A DNA stretch of 64,000 bases from Cypionkella aquatica (GTDB lineage: Bacteria > Pseudomonadota > Alphaproteobacteria > Rhodobacterales > Rhodobacteraceae), in the NCBI RefSeq assembly GCF_030161095.1, contig NZ_BSPP01000002.1, forward strand, positions 248,001 through 312,000, written 5' to 3'. Position 1 is the stretch's first letter, and each line of letters begins with the position of its first letter. Made by a program: the position numbers and the translations under genes. Positions 43,507-52,005 of this stretch are shown piece by piece. The notes beneath the pieces are model-generated. The model was given only the letters and a program-made list of their open reading frames with translations. It ran no database searches and was not told the origin of the DNA.

Positions 43507-45017
43507 TTTTTCGCACCTACGGCCAAACGATAGCTGACGGCCTCGGCGATATGCGGCAGGCGCACCGTCGGCGAGGCATCCAGATCGGCAATCGTGCGGG
43601 CGACGCGCAGCACGCGGTGATAGCCTCGCGCTGACAGGCCGAACCGTTCGGCGACTTTGGCCAGCAAATCCCGGCCTTCAGGATCGGGGCTTGCCACTTG
43701 TTCCAGCAGGCTGCCTTCCATATCGGCGTTGACGCGGGTGTTCGGGGTGGATCTAAAGCGCGCGGTTTGCAGCGCGCGGGCGGCTTGCACGCGGGCCGCG
43801 ACCGTGGCGGAGCTGTCGCCCGAGGATGGCAAATCAAGGTCGGTGTAGGCGACCGGTGGCACTTCGACGCGCAGATCAAAGCGATCCATCAACGGCCCAG
43901 AAATGCGGCCCAGATAATCCTCGCCACAGATCGGCACTTTGGCGCAGGCACGGGCGGGATCTGACATATAGCCGCATTTACAAGGGTTTGCGGCGGCGAT
44001 CAGCAGAAAGCGGCAGGGATAGCGGATATGGGCATTGGCGCGGGCGACCATGATCTCGCCCGTCTCAATCGGTTGGCGCAGGGTTTCCAGCACGGCACGG
44101 GGAAATTCGGGAAACTCGTCCATGAACAGTACGCCATTATGCGCAAGGCTGATTTCGCCGGGCTTGGCACCTTTGCCCCCGCCGACGATGGCCGCCATCG
44201 AGGCAGTGTGATGCGGTTCGCGGAACGGCCGGGCGCGCGAGATGCCGCCTTCGGACAACAGCCCGGCCAGCGAATGGATCATCGAGGTTTCAAGTGCCTC
44301 TTGTGCGGAAAGTGGCGGCAGGATTCCCGGCAAGCGCGCCGCAAGCATGGATTTCCCCGACCCCGGTGTGCCCACCATCAGCGCGTGGTGGCGGCCCGAG
44401 GCAGCGATTTCCAATGCTCGTTTCGCGCGTTCCTGGCCTTTGACATCACGGAAATCGCGGCCCGTGGATTCGGCTGCGACCTCTCCTGCTTCGGCCGGGG
44501 TGATTGGAATCTGCCCGGTGTAGTGGCGCACCACATCGTTCAGCGTGGCGGCAGCCAGCACTTGCGTGGCCCCCACCCAAGCCGCTTCGGCCCCGCAGGC
44601 TTTGGGGCAAAGCAGGATGCGGTCCGCTTCGGCGGCGGCCATGGCGGCGGGCAGGGCGCCAAGCACGGCGATCAGGCGACCATCCAGCGACAGTTCCCCA
44701 AGGGCGACCGTGCTTTCGGCGGCGTCTTTCGGAATGATGTCGAGCGCCGCCAGCAGTGCCAGCGCAATGGGCAGATCGAAATGCGAGCCCTCTTTCGGCA
44801 GATCGGCGGGGGAGAGGTTGACCATGATGCGCTTGGACGGCAGCGCGATCGACATGGCCGCCATCGCGGCACGCACGCGCTCTTTCGCCTCGGATACCGC
44901 TTTGTCAGCCAAGCCTACGATGCCGAAATAGGGCATGCCGGGGGCAACCGCGCATTGCACCTCGACGATACGCGCCTCGACGCCCTCAAAGGCGACCGTA
45001 TAGGCCCGTGCAACCAT
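43503..45017 (-). CDS. comM: YifB/ComM family Mg-chelatase-like AAA+ ATPase
   Basis: This 504-residue protein has a Lon-like N-terminal domain (residues 1-170). An AAA+ core follows with Walker [17 protein letters not shown], Walker [10 protein letters not shown] and sensor residues, then a cysteine-containing insertion ([15 protein letters not shown]) typical of the family. ComM is a hexameric helicase that aids branch migration during natural transformation. The start follows GGAGG. Downstream of the GST gene on the same strand. Confidence 0.95.
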   Translation of the reverse strand: MVARAYTVAFEGVEARIVEVQCAVAPGMPYFGIVGLADKAVSEAKERVRAAMAAMSIALPSKRIMVNLSPADLPKEGSHFDLPIALALLAALDIIPKDAAESTVALGELSLDGRLIAVLGALPAAMAAAEADRILLCPKACGAEAAWVGATQVLAAATLNDVVRHYTGQIPITPAEAGEVAAESTGRDFRDVKGQERAKRALEIAASGRHHALMVGTPGSGKSMLAARLPGILPPLSAQEALETSMIHSLAGLLSEGGISRARPFREPHHTASMAAIVGGGKGAKPGEISLAHNGVLFMDEFPEFPRAVLETLRQPIETGEIMVARANAHIRYPCRFLLIAAANPCKCGYMSDPARACAKVPICGEDYLGRISGPLMDRFDLRVEVPPVAYTDLDLPSSGDSSATVAARVQAARALQTARFRSTPNTRVNADMEGSLLEQVASPDPEGRDLLAKVAERFGLSARGYHRVLRVARTIADLDASPTVRLPHIAEAVSYRLAVGAKN

Positions 45018-45085
45018 TGCATCCTCCGCGTTAAGTTTGATTAACGGCTAGGGTGCAATGGTTTACGAATGGTAAAGATGCGGCG

Positions 45086-45958
45086 TCAGGGTTGATAAAT
45101 TGCCATGAATTTCGGCCATGCCTCGGGATCGGCCACGGTCTTGTCGCGGCAAAAGGCATTGCAGAAACCAATGCGACGGCCTGCAATTTCAAGCACATGG
45201 CTGACGGGCTTGCCAGAATAGGGGCAGGCGGTGTTCTCGGCAGTGGTGCCGTCGACGGGCCGGGCGGCAAGTGGGACCGGGCCGGGCCAGGGCCTGCCAG
45301 GGTAGCTGCGGCGGTAAAACTCTTGATCCGCGCCGTCAATCATCCCCATCGCACGCCAGCGCCGGAAGGAAGGATGCGCCAGATGCGCCTGAACATATGC
45401 CATCACTTTGGCCGAAACCGGCAGATTATAGCCAGCGATGCGGGCGGCGACCGGGGCAAAGAAGGCATCTGCGGCGGAATAATCACCGCACAGCCAAGTC
45501 GTTGATCCTGTTTGCGATTGTGCCCATTGCCAGAGCACTTCCAGACGCTTGAGATCGGCCAGCACTTCGTCGGGGCGCGCGCAGTCGGTATAGCTGACGC
45601 GCAAATTCATCGGGCAATGGCTGCGCAAGGCGACAAATCCGGCGTGCATTTCGGCGGCAAGCACACGGGCGATGGCGCGGGCGGCTGGGTTAGCGGGCCA
45701 GATACCAGCCTCGGCGTGGCGCGAGGCCAGTTCTTCGGCGATGGCGATGGTTTCGGGCACGACAACGCCCTCGGGCGTGCGCATGGTGGGCGCGGTTTTG
45801 GCAGGGAAGAAGTCTTTGAGAAGATTGGAAAGCTCATCCGTATAAAGCCGCGCGGTGTGCAGCTTGACCGGAAGGTTGAACGCATCAAACAGCAACCAGC
45901 CCCGCAAGGACCAACTGGAATAGGCGCGGTCGCCGATGACAAGATCGTAGGGGGACAT
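45086..45958 (-). CDS. Glutathione S-transferase with C-terminal cysteine-containing extension
   Basis: This 290-residue protein has a GST thioredoxin-fold start, YSSWSLRGWLLFDAFNLP, in which Ser/Ser replaces the usual catalytic Tyr. GVVVPETIAIAEELA carries the conserved (V/I)PE-T(S) glutathione contact, and the helical C-terminal domain has GDYSAADAFFAPV. After residue about 245 comes an extra segment, CPYSGKPVS...GFCNAFCRDK, with spacing like a YHS/TRASH-type metal-binding module. The combined length is about 60-70 residues over a normal GST. Substrate unknown. Confidence 0.87.
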   Translation of the reverse strand: MSPYDLVIGDRAYSSWSLRGWLLFDAFNLPVKLHTARLYTDELSNLLKDFFPAKTAPTMRTPEGVVVPETIAIAEELASRHAEAGIWPANPAARAIARVLAAEMHAGFVALRSHCPMNLRVSYTDCARPDEVLADLKRLEVLWQWAQSQTGSTTWLCGDYSAADAFFAPVAARIAGYNLPVSAKVMAYVQAHLAHPSFRRWRAMGMIDGADQEFYRRSYPGRPWPGPVPLAARPVDGTTAENTACPYSGKPVSHVLEIAGRRIGFCNAFCRDKTVADPEAWPKFMAIYQP

Positions 45959-46033
45959 TGGACGCTCCGATTTAGGGTGAGGGCAGGGTAAGTCATGCGT
46001 TTGTCATATGGAAAGTGCTATTTTGTGCGCGAG

Positions 46034-46054
46034 TCCATCACGCGAATTGATGGA
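46034..46054. promoter_or_regulatory. Inverted repeat in the rpoH upstream region
   Basis: TCCATCA-CGCGAAT-TGATGGA is a perfect 7-bp inverted repeat about 105 nt before the chosen rpoH start. It could be an operator or a leader hairpin. No T-run follows. Confidence 0.35.
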
Positions 46055-46160
46055 GCGAAGATTATTTGCGGCTTTTGCGCGGCTCATGGATCCAAACCGG
46101 GTCGGGCGGCGTATCACCTGTACACCCGGCACACGGGACATCCGACGATTGGGGGATCAG

Positions 46161-47036
46161 ATGGCACTTGACGCACCCTATCAGCAAGTCTTGTCGCGCC
46201 AAGCGCGCGCTGCAGAATTGCTGGATGCCGAAACTGAATTGCAACTGGCCTATGCGTGGCGCGATCACCGCGACGAGGCGGCGCTGCATCGGTTGATCAC
46301 CGCCTATATGCGGCTGGCGATTTCGATGGCTGCGAAGTTTCGCCGCTACGGTGCGCCGATGAATGATTTGATCCAAGAGGCGTCCTTGGGCTTGATGAAA
46401 GCCGCAGAGAAATTTGACCCGGATCGGGGCGTGCGGTTTTCGACCTATGCAGTGTGGTGGATCAAGGCCAGCATCCAGGACTATGTGATGCGGAATTGGT
46501 CGATGGTGCGGACGGGCAGCACTTCTGCTCAAAAGTCTTTGTTTTTCAATATGAAGCGCGTTCAGGCCAAGATGGAGCGCGAAGCTGCCGCCGAAGGTTT
46601 GGTGCTGGACCGCTATCAGCTGCGCGAGAAGGTCGCGCATGAAATCGGTGTGCGGGTGGCGGAAGTTGAGATGATGGAGGGCAGGCTTTCCGGCTCGGAC
46701 GCATCGCTGAACGCTACGCAGGCGGCGGATGACGACGGCCGCGAATGGATTGATGTGCTGGAGGATGACGCGCCGCAAGCCGCCGAGCGGGTTGAGATTT
46801 TGCACGATCAGGCGCGGCTGCGGGGATGGTTGGTTGCGGCGATGCAGGGCCTGAGCGCGCGCGAGCGGCATATCGTGGCCGAGCGCCGTTTGCGTGAGGA
46901 ACCGCGCACGCTGGAATCGCTGGGCGTCGAGTTGGGTCTGTCGAAAGAGCGGATCCGGCAGCTTGAGGCCGCAGCCTACGGCAAGCTGCGCCGCGCGCTT
47001 GAGGCGCAGTCGCCCGAAGTGATTGCCTTGCTTTAG
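46161..47036 (+). CDS. rpoH2: RNA polymerase sigma-32 factor, RpoHII type
   Basis: This 291-residue group 3 sigma factor starts MALDAPYQQVLSRQARAAE. Region 2 reads LITAYMRLAISMAAKF, DLIQEASLGLMKAAEKFDPDRGVRFSTYAVWWIKASIQDYVMRNWS (residues about 70-115), including the RpoH-box neighbourhood. Region 4 has EEPRTLESLGVELGLSKERIRQLE. It closely resembles Rhodobacter RpoHII, which serves the singlet-oxygen and heat response. The start at 46161 is chosen because GGGGGA lies 5 nt upstream and family members begin there; the frame is open back to 46008. In R. sphaeroides rpoHII depends on RpoE; no convincing RpoE promoter was seen. Confidence 0.93.
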   Translation: MALDAPYQQVLSRQARAAELLDAETELQLAYAWRDHRDEAALHRLITAYMRLAISMAAKFRRYGAPMNDLIQEASLGLMKAAEKFDPDRGVRFSTYAVWWIKASIQDYVMRNWSMVRTGSTSAQKSLFFNMKRVQAKMEREAAAEGLVLDRYQLREKVAHEIGVRVAEVEMMEGRLSGSDASLNATQAADDDGREWIDVLEDDAPQAAERVEILHDQARLRGWLVAAMQGLSARERHIVAERRLREEPRTLESLGVELGLSKERIRQLEAAAYGKLRRALEAQSPEVIALL

Positions 47037-47093
47037 GTCGTTGAATTTGCGCGGACGGCCCCCTACACCTATGCAAGGTTATGGGAGCATGTG

Positions 47094-48287
47094 ATGCTGG
47101 CGAACAAGCGAATTCTGCTGATCATTGGCGGCGGCATTGCGGCCTATAAGTCTTTGGCATTGATCAGACTTTTGAAAAAATCCGGGGCTGCGGTGACGCC
47201 GGTTCTGACCCGCGCAGGAGCGGAGTTTGTAACGCCGTTGTCGGTCAGCGCCTTGGCCGGTGAGAAGGTTTACTCTGCGCTGTTCGATTTGACCGACGAA
47301 GCCGAGATGGGCCATATTCAATTGTCCCGCGTCGCTGATCTGATCGTGGTGGCCCCGGCAACTGCTGATTTGATGGCGAAAATGGCGGGTGGGCGGGCGG
47401 ATGATCTGGCTTCGACCCTGCTGCTTGCGACAGATACCGCGGTGCTGGCGGCGCCTGCAATGAACGTGCGGATGTGGCAGCACGCGGCGACGCAGCGCAG
47501 TCTGGCGCAACTGCGCGAGGATGGCGTGCGGTTTGTCGGCCCCAATGACGGCGACATGGCTTGCGGCGAATTTGGGCCGGGGCGGATGGCCGAACCGGAA
47601 GAGATTGTCGCAGCGATTGAGGCGGCTTTGGCGGTGGGGCCATTGGTCGGCCGGCATGTGCTGGTGACATCGGGGCCGACGCACGAACCTATTGATCCAG
47701 TGAGATATATTGCCAACAGATCATCGGGGGCGCAGGGCACGGCGATTGCGGTGGCGCTGCGCGATCTGGGGGCGACAGTGACGTTTGTGACCGGGCCCGC
47801 AGCGGTGCCCGCCCCCAATGGAGTGGCGGTGGTGCGGGTAGAGACTGCGGCGCAAATGCTGGCGGCTGTCGAGGCCGCTTTGCCCGCCGACGCGGCGGTC
47901 ATGGCGGCTGCGGTCGCCGATTGGCGGGTGGCGAATGCCAGCGGTCAAAAGATGAAAAAGCACGGATCAGGGCAAGTGCCAAGCTTGGAGTTTGCCGAAA
48001 ACCCGGATATTTTATCCAGCGTTTCCAAGGGGCTGATGCGACCCAAACTGGTCGTAGGCTTCGCTGCCGAAACCGAGCGCGTCGCGGAATATGCCGCCGC
48101 CAAACGCTTGCGCAAGGGCTGCGACTGGATTGTCGCCAATGATGTATCGCCGCAGACGGGCATCATGGGCGGAACTGAAAATGCGGTGACGCTGATCACC
48201 GAAGCGGGCGCCGAGGTTTGGCCGCGCATGGGCAAGGATGCAGTGGCGCGGGCCTTGGCGGCCCGGATTGCGGCCTCCTTGGCCTAA
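47094..48287 (+). CDS. coaBC: Phosphopantothenoylcysteine decarboxylase / phosphopantothenate-cysteine ligase
   Basis: This 397-residue bifunctional CoA-biosynthesis enzyme (Dfp) has an N-terminal flavoprotein decarboxylase: GGGIAAYKSL, the active-site histidine in MGHIQLSRVADLIVVAPATA, PAMN, and the redox cysteine in GDMACGEFGPGRM. The C-terminal ligase begins VLVTSGPTHEPIDPVRYIANRSSG. Start ATG at 47094 is favoured over GTG 47091 because GGGAG would otherwise be only 3 nt away. The product also feeds the CoA used by the carrier-protein systems and carnitine enzymes in this window. Confidence 0.97.
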   Translation: MLANKRILLIIGGGIAAYKSLALIRLLKKSGAAVTPVLTRAGAEFVTPLSVSALAGEKVYSALFDLTDEAEMGHIQLSRVADLIVVAPATADLMAKMAGGRADDLASTLLLATDTAVLAAPAMNVRMWQHAATQRSLAQLREDGVRFVGPNDGDMACGEFGPGRMAEPEEIVAAIEAALAVGPLVGRHVLVTSGPTHEPIDPVRYIANRSSGAQGTAIAVALRDLGATVTFVTGPAAVPAPNGVAVVRVETAAQMLAAVEAALPADAAVMAAAVADWRVANASGQKMKKHGSGQVPSLEFAENPDILSSVSKGLMRPKLVVGFAAETERVAEYAAAKRLRKGCDWIVANDVSPQTGIMGGTENAVTLITEAGAEVWPRMGKDAVARALAARIAASLA

Positions 48288-48401
48288 GGAAAAGCAACAT
48301 AGATTCATTGGATTAGGCTTGATGGATTTCGATAGAGCGTGATCTTGTAACTGCCGGGCCGTCGCCGTTTTGGCAGCAAGAGGATCGCAAAGGGGACGGT
48401 G

Positions 48402-48866
48402 ATGACCTTGGTGCAAGTGATGTGGGAAGATTGGGCGGACCGCGCGGTGCCGCTGCCCAGCTATCAGACCGCCGGATCGGCGGGGGCGGATGTCTGCGCC
48501 AACTTGGCCTTCGCCGACCGGGCGGGCGGAATCGTCATCGCGCCGATGGCACGGGTTGTGGTGCCGACTGGAATTCGTGTTGCGATTCCAATGGGCTATG
48601 AGATGCAACTGCGGCCCCGGTCTGGCTTGGCGCTGAAATTCGGCATCACATTGCCAAACACGCCGGGCACGATCGACAGTGACTATCGCGGGCCTTTGGG
48701 GGTGGCCTTGATCAATCTGGGCACGTCACCCTACACGGTGCAGCACGGCGACCGGATTGCGCAAAGCGTGATTGCGCCCGTCGTGCAAGCAAGCTTTCAA
48801 GTGGTTGATATATTGGATGAAACCGGACGCGGTCAGGGCGGTTTCGGCTCCACAGGGCTGCGCTGA
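48402..48866 (+). CDS. dut: Deoxyuridine 5'-triphosphate nucleotidohydrolase
   Basis: This is a 154-residue trimeric dUTPase with all five motifs in order: [37 protein letters not shown] (uridine pocket and catalytic Asp), [10 protein letters not shown] and the C-terminal [11 protein letters not shown] arm. AGGGGA lies 5 nt before the ATG at 48402. It removes dUTP and supplies dUMP. The stop overlaps the next start (TGATG). Confidence 0.97.
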   Translation: MTLVQVMWEDWADRAVPLPSYQTAGSAGADVCANLAFADRAGGIVIAPMARVVVPTGIRVAIPMGYEMQLRPRSGLALKFGITLPNTPGTIDSDYRGPLGVALINLGTSPYTVQHGDRIAQSVIAPVVQASFQVVDILDETGRGQGGFGSTGLR

Positions 48867-49897
48867 TGCTGGTTTTGTGGCTTATGCTTGGATTGTGGTG
48901 TCTGGGCTGGGTGATGGGCACGCCAAAGCGGGTCCGATGGGGGGCGATTGCCGCGCTCTGGGTGGCAGTGATCTTGGCCAATCTGGCGCTGCCTTTGGGG
49001 CATCCTGTGCGCACAGCGACGGGCGGAGACGCGCGGGTTTGGGGCGTGGCAGCTTTGGCCCTAGGGGTGATCTTGGGGTATCGGTACATCCTTAACTATC
49101 TGAAAAATAGTATTAAACTGACCAGCCCGGCAGAGGCGCCAGCCGCTTTTTCCGACGGCGAAGTGGCGCGATATGCCCGTCATATCTTGCTGCGCGAGAT
49201 TGGCGGCCCGGGACAGCGCAAGTTGAAAGCGGCGCGGGTTTTGGTGGTGGGGGCTGGCGGGCTTGGCTCGCCGGTGCTGCTGTATCTGGCGGCGGCCGGG
49301 GTGGGGGAAATTACGGTGATCGACGATGACAGGGTCGATACCAGCAATTTGCAGCGCCAGATTATTCATAGAGATCAGCATATTGGCATGACTAAGGTGC
49401 AATCTGCGGAAATTGCGATGCGTGCGCTTAACCCGTTTGTCACCGTGACACCCCATAGGCTGCGCTTGGATGAATCCTCGGCTACGATGGTGGCGGCGCA
49501 TGATCTTGTGCTGGATGGCTCGGACAATTTCGACACCCGCTATCTGGTCAACCGGCTGTGCGTGCAGGCTGGCAAGCCGTTGATTGCGGGCGCAATTACG
49601 CAATGGGAAGGGCAGCTTTCGATCTATGACGCGGCGCAGGAAAGCCCTTGTTATGAATGTGTTTTTCCGGTGCGGCCCGCGCCCGGCATGGTGTCCAGTT
49701 GCGCGGAGGCCGGGGTCGCTGCAGCCTTGCCGGGGGTGGTCGGGTCGATGATGGCAATGGAGGCGATCAAGCTGATCACCGGGGCGGGCGCGCCGCTGCG
49801 GGGGCGGTTGCTGATCTATGATGCGCTTTATGCTGAGACGCGGGTGATCGTTGTGAAGCGGCGGGAAGATTGCGCAGTTTGTGGTGTAAGCCATTGA
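48866..49897 (+). CDS. moeB: ThiF/MoeB-type adenylyltransferase with N-terminal membrane segments
   Basis: This 343-residue E1-like enzyme adenylates the C terminus of a ubiquitin-fold sulfur carrier such as MoaD or ThiS. Residues 1-80 hold two hydrophobic segments (about 2-20 and 28-45), with a third weaker one near 60-75. From about 100 the MoeB core follows: GAGGLGSPVLLYLAAAGVG for ATP, IDDDRVDTSNLQRQIIH, and DGSDNFDTRYLVN. CYEC and CAVC form the zinc site. A cysteine in SSCAEAGVAAALPG aligns with the conserved active-site region. Starts on the dut stop. Confidence 0.87.
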   Translation: MLVLWLMLGLWCLGWVMGTPKRVRWGAIAALWVAVILANLALPLGHPVRTATGGDARVWGVAALALGVILGYRYILNYLKNSIKLTSPAEAPAAFSDGEVARYARHILLREIGGPGQRKLKAARVLVVGAGGLGSPVLLYLAAAGVGEITVIDDDRVDTSNLQRQIIHRDQHIGMTKVQSAEIAMRALNPFVTVTPHRLRLDESSATMVAAHDLVLDGSDNFDTRYLVNRLCVQAGKPLIAGAITQWEGQLSIYDAAQESPCYECVFPVRPAPGMVSSCAEAGVAAALPGVVGSMMAMEAIKLITGAGAPLRGRLLIYDALYAETRVIVVKRREDCAVCGVSH

Positions 49898-49906
49898 GGG
49901 TGCTTT

Positions 49907-49935
49907 GTTAATTTTCTGGTTTCTGAAAAATTAAC
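49907..49935. repeat. AT-rich inverted repeat after moeB
   Basis: GTTAATTTTC and GAAAAATTAAC pair with one bulged A across an 8-nt loop, 10 nt after the moeB stop. It may cap the transcript, but there is no T-run, so terminator activity is uncertain. It is followed by GGAAAGCGGCCATA at 49963-49976; the rest of the 294-nt gap shows no gene. Confidence 0.4.
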
Positions 49936-49961
49936 GATATGGAAAAGATACAGGAACGATA

Positions 49962-49976
49962 CGGAAAGCGGCCATA
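49962..49976. repeat. Third copy of the GGAAAGCGGCCATA motif
   Basis: CGGAAAGCGGCCATA, identical to the first copy at 34744-34758. It lies 216 nt upstream of the amino-acid binding protein gene. Confidence 0.5.
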
Positions 49977-50191
49977 TCTCTTGCCGTTTGGCTTGCGTTA
50001 ATCTTTCTCGGGCAAGCTGGACGAATCAGGAGGTTACAAGGTTTGAACTCATGAGTTGGCTTGCAATGTGGATGCGATGGCGCAGGTGGTTTATCTTGCA
50101 ACTGGTGCAGTGGGCCGATTTGCGCCCCCTTGCCCCCGGTATGCAATCCCGGTCATACTCTTGCATCCACTCTGTGACAGGGAGTTCACAT

Positions 50192-50980
50192 ATGAAGATT
50201 TCTGCCGCCCTTGCCGGGCTTGCCTTTGCTGCGATGAGCGTTTCTGCCGTTTTTGCAGAGGATTTGCCGGATATGGCTGGCAAAGAGATCACCATTGTCA
50301 CCGAGAACGCCTATCCGCCGCTGCAATTCGTCGACAAATCGGGCGCTGCGGTCGGCTGGGAATATGACGCAATCGCCGAAATGGCGAAGCGGATGAATTT
50401 CAAGGTGAAATACGAGAATACCTCTTGGGATGCGATGATCCCAGCGGTGTCGGACGGTCAGTATGATATGGGGATGACCGGCATCACCATCACGGATGAG
50501 CGTAAGGGCAAGGTGGATTTCTCGGAGCCTTATCTGCGCTCGGAAATGCTGATGATCGTGCGCGGCGATGAGACTCGGTTCACTGATGCCGCAAGTTTTG
50601 CGGCGATGCCGGATCTGCTGGTTTCGGCCCAACCCGGCACCTCGCCGTTTTATGCGGCGATTTACAACGTGTTGGATGGCAATGAAGAGAACCCGCGCGT
50701 GGTCAAGTTTGAAACCTTTGGCGCAGGTCTTGAGGCCCTGAAAACGGGCGATGTCGATCTGACCTTGTCGGATTCGACGGCGGCGCAAAGCTATGTTGCG
50801 GCCTCGGACGGCAAGTTGAAGCTGATCGGCGGGCCGCTGGCCAGCGAGGATTTTGGCTTTATCTTTCCGAAAGGTTCCGAGTGGGAAGCGCCGATCAATG
50901 CCGGGATTGCGGCACTGAAGGCGGATGGCACGTTGGATGCGCTGAATCAGAAATGGTTCGTCGAATACAAGGCCGAATGA
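50192..50980 (+). CDS. ABC transporter substrate-binding protein, polar amino acid family
   Basis: This 262-residue periplasmic binding protein has a Sec signal peptide ([22 protein letters not shown], cut near residue 22). A family 3 bilobed domain follows: [33 protein letters not shown], then [27 protein letters not shown], where the Asp and Thr/Arg positions bind the amino-acid alpha groups. GGGAG precedes the start. A strong hairpin between this gene and the permease should keep permease levels lower than binding protein levels. Confidence 0.92.
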   Translation: MKISAALAGLAFAAMSVSAVFAEDLPDMAGKEITIVTENAYPPLQFVDKSGAAVGWEYDAIAEMAKRMNFKVKYENTSWDAMIPAVSDGQYDMGMTGITITDERKGKVDFSEPYLRSEMLMIVRGDETRFTDAASFAAMPDLLVSAQPGTSPFYAAIYNVLDGNEENPRVVKFETFGAGLEALKTGDVDLTLSDSTAAQSYVAASDGKLKLIGGPLASEDFGFIFPKGSEWEAPINAGIAALKADGTLDALNQKWFVEYKAE

Positions 50981-50987
50981 AGTCAGC

Positions 50988-51013
50988 GGCCCCGGCAAAA
51001 CCCGGGGCCTTTT
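50988..51013 (+). terminator. Intercistronic hairpin with T-run (attenuator)
   Basis: GGCCCCGG pairs with CCGGGGCC across CAAAAC and ends in TTTT, between the binding-protein stop and the permease start 4 nt later. Partial termination here is a common way to make more binding protein than permease. Confidence 0.8.
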
Positions 51014-51016
51014 CCC

Positions 51017-51808
51017 ATGAAGGCATTGAAAGACCCTGATTTTCCGTGGTGGCTGGTGGCGCTTGGCGGCATTGGCCTTGTGCTGTTTTATCAGATCTGG
51101 GCGAGCGAGGTTTATTCCTCGGCGATGCGATTGCTGGCCAAGGGGATCTGGCTGACGGTTTTTGTGACCGTGGTGGCGTTTGCGATGGCCTGCGTGCTGG
51201 GGCTGCTGCTTGCAGTGGCGGGCATGTCGCGGTTTCGCGCGGTGCGGCAGGTGGCGCGGTTTTACATTGAGGTCGTGCGCGGCGTACCGATCATGGTGTT
51301 GCTGCTGTACGTGGCCTTCGTGTTGGCGCCGGGGGTGATCTATGGTTGGAACTGGTTGACCGGCCCGCTGGGGTTCGAGCCGTTGCGGACGCGCGATTTT
51401 CCACTGTTGGGGCGGGCGGTTCTGGCATTGACCTTGGCCTATTCGGCGTTTTTGGCCGAGGTGTTTCGGGCAGGTTTGCAAGCGGTGGATAAGGGGCAGA
51501 TTGAGGCCGCGCAGGCTTTGGGGCTGTCGGGCTGGCAGCGGTTTCGGTTTGTGGTCTTTCCGCAGGCGTTTCGGATGATTTTGCCGCCCTTGGGCAATGA
51601 CTTTGTGGCGATGGTGAAGGATTCGTCCTTGGTGTCGGTGCTGGGCGTCGCGGATATCACGCAACTGGGCAAGGTTACGGCGGCGGGCAATTTTCGGTAC
51701 TTTGAGACCTATAATCTGGTGGCTTTGCTGTATTTGACGATGACGGTGGGCCTGTCTTTGGTGCTGCGGCGGCTAGAGGCGCGGTTGAAGGCGCGTGATC
51801 AGCGCTGA
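51017..51808 (+). CDS. ABC transporter permease, polar amino acid (HisMQ) family
   Basis: This 263-residue inner-membrane permease has about five to six hydrophobic helices. The HisMQ signatures are IEVVRGVPIMVLLLYVAF and the EAA loop AEVFRAGLQAVDKGQIEAAQALGLSGWQRFRFVVFPQAFR, where the ATPase docks. It should pair with the upstream binding protein. No second permease and no ATP-binding gene follow, so those must be encoded elsewhere or shared. The ribosome site is poor because the attenuator occupies the leader. Confidence 0.92.
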   Translation: MKALKDPDFPWWLVALGGIGLVLFYQIWASEVYSSAMRLLAKGIWLTVFVTVVAFAMACVLGLLLAVAGMSRFRAVRQVARFYIEVVRGVPIMVLLLYVAFVLAPGVIYGWNWLTGPLGFEPLRTRDFPLLGRAVLALTLAYSAFLAEVFRAGLQAVDKGQIEAAQALGLSGWQRFRFVVFPQAFRMILPPLGNDFVAMVKDSSLVSVLGVADITQLGKVTAAGNFRYFETYNLVALLYLTMTVGLSLVLRRLEARLKARDQR

Positions 51809-51916
51809 TCTGAAGGCGCGCGTGCCGCGCAAGTTTTTTGAGCGCTGGCGCGCGGTGGGTGCTTGGTGCGCCGCGCGGTTTTGGCTTGTGGGGCTGCGCT
51901 TTACGCGTGGGGCGAT

Positions 51917-51947
51917 GCCTCCGGCGGGAGTATTTCAAAAAGAGCAA
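51917..51947 (+). repeat. GCCTCCGGCGGG-AGTATTT repeat, family B, second locus
   Basis: GCCTCCGGCGGGAGTATTT followed by CAAAAAGAGCAA, nearly identical to 31622-31652. It lies 109 nt after the permease stop and before the M3 peptidase. Only the forward half is present here. Confidence 0.75.
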
Positions 51948-52005
51948 TGCTGAGGCTGGACCTTGGGTGGTGGCGTGCCTAGCTTTGGCGCAAAGGAGAT
52001 TTGCG

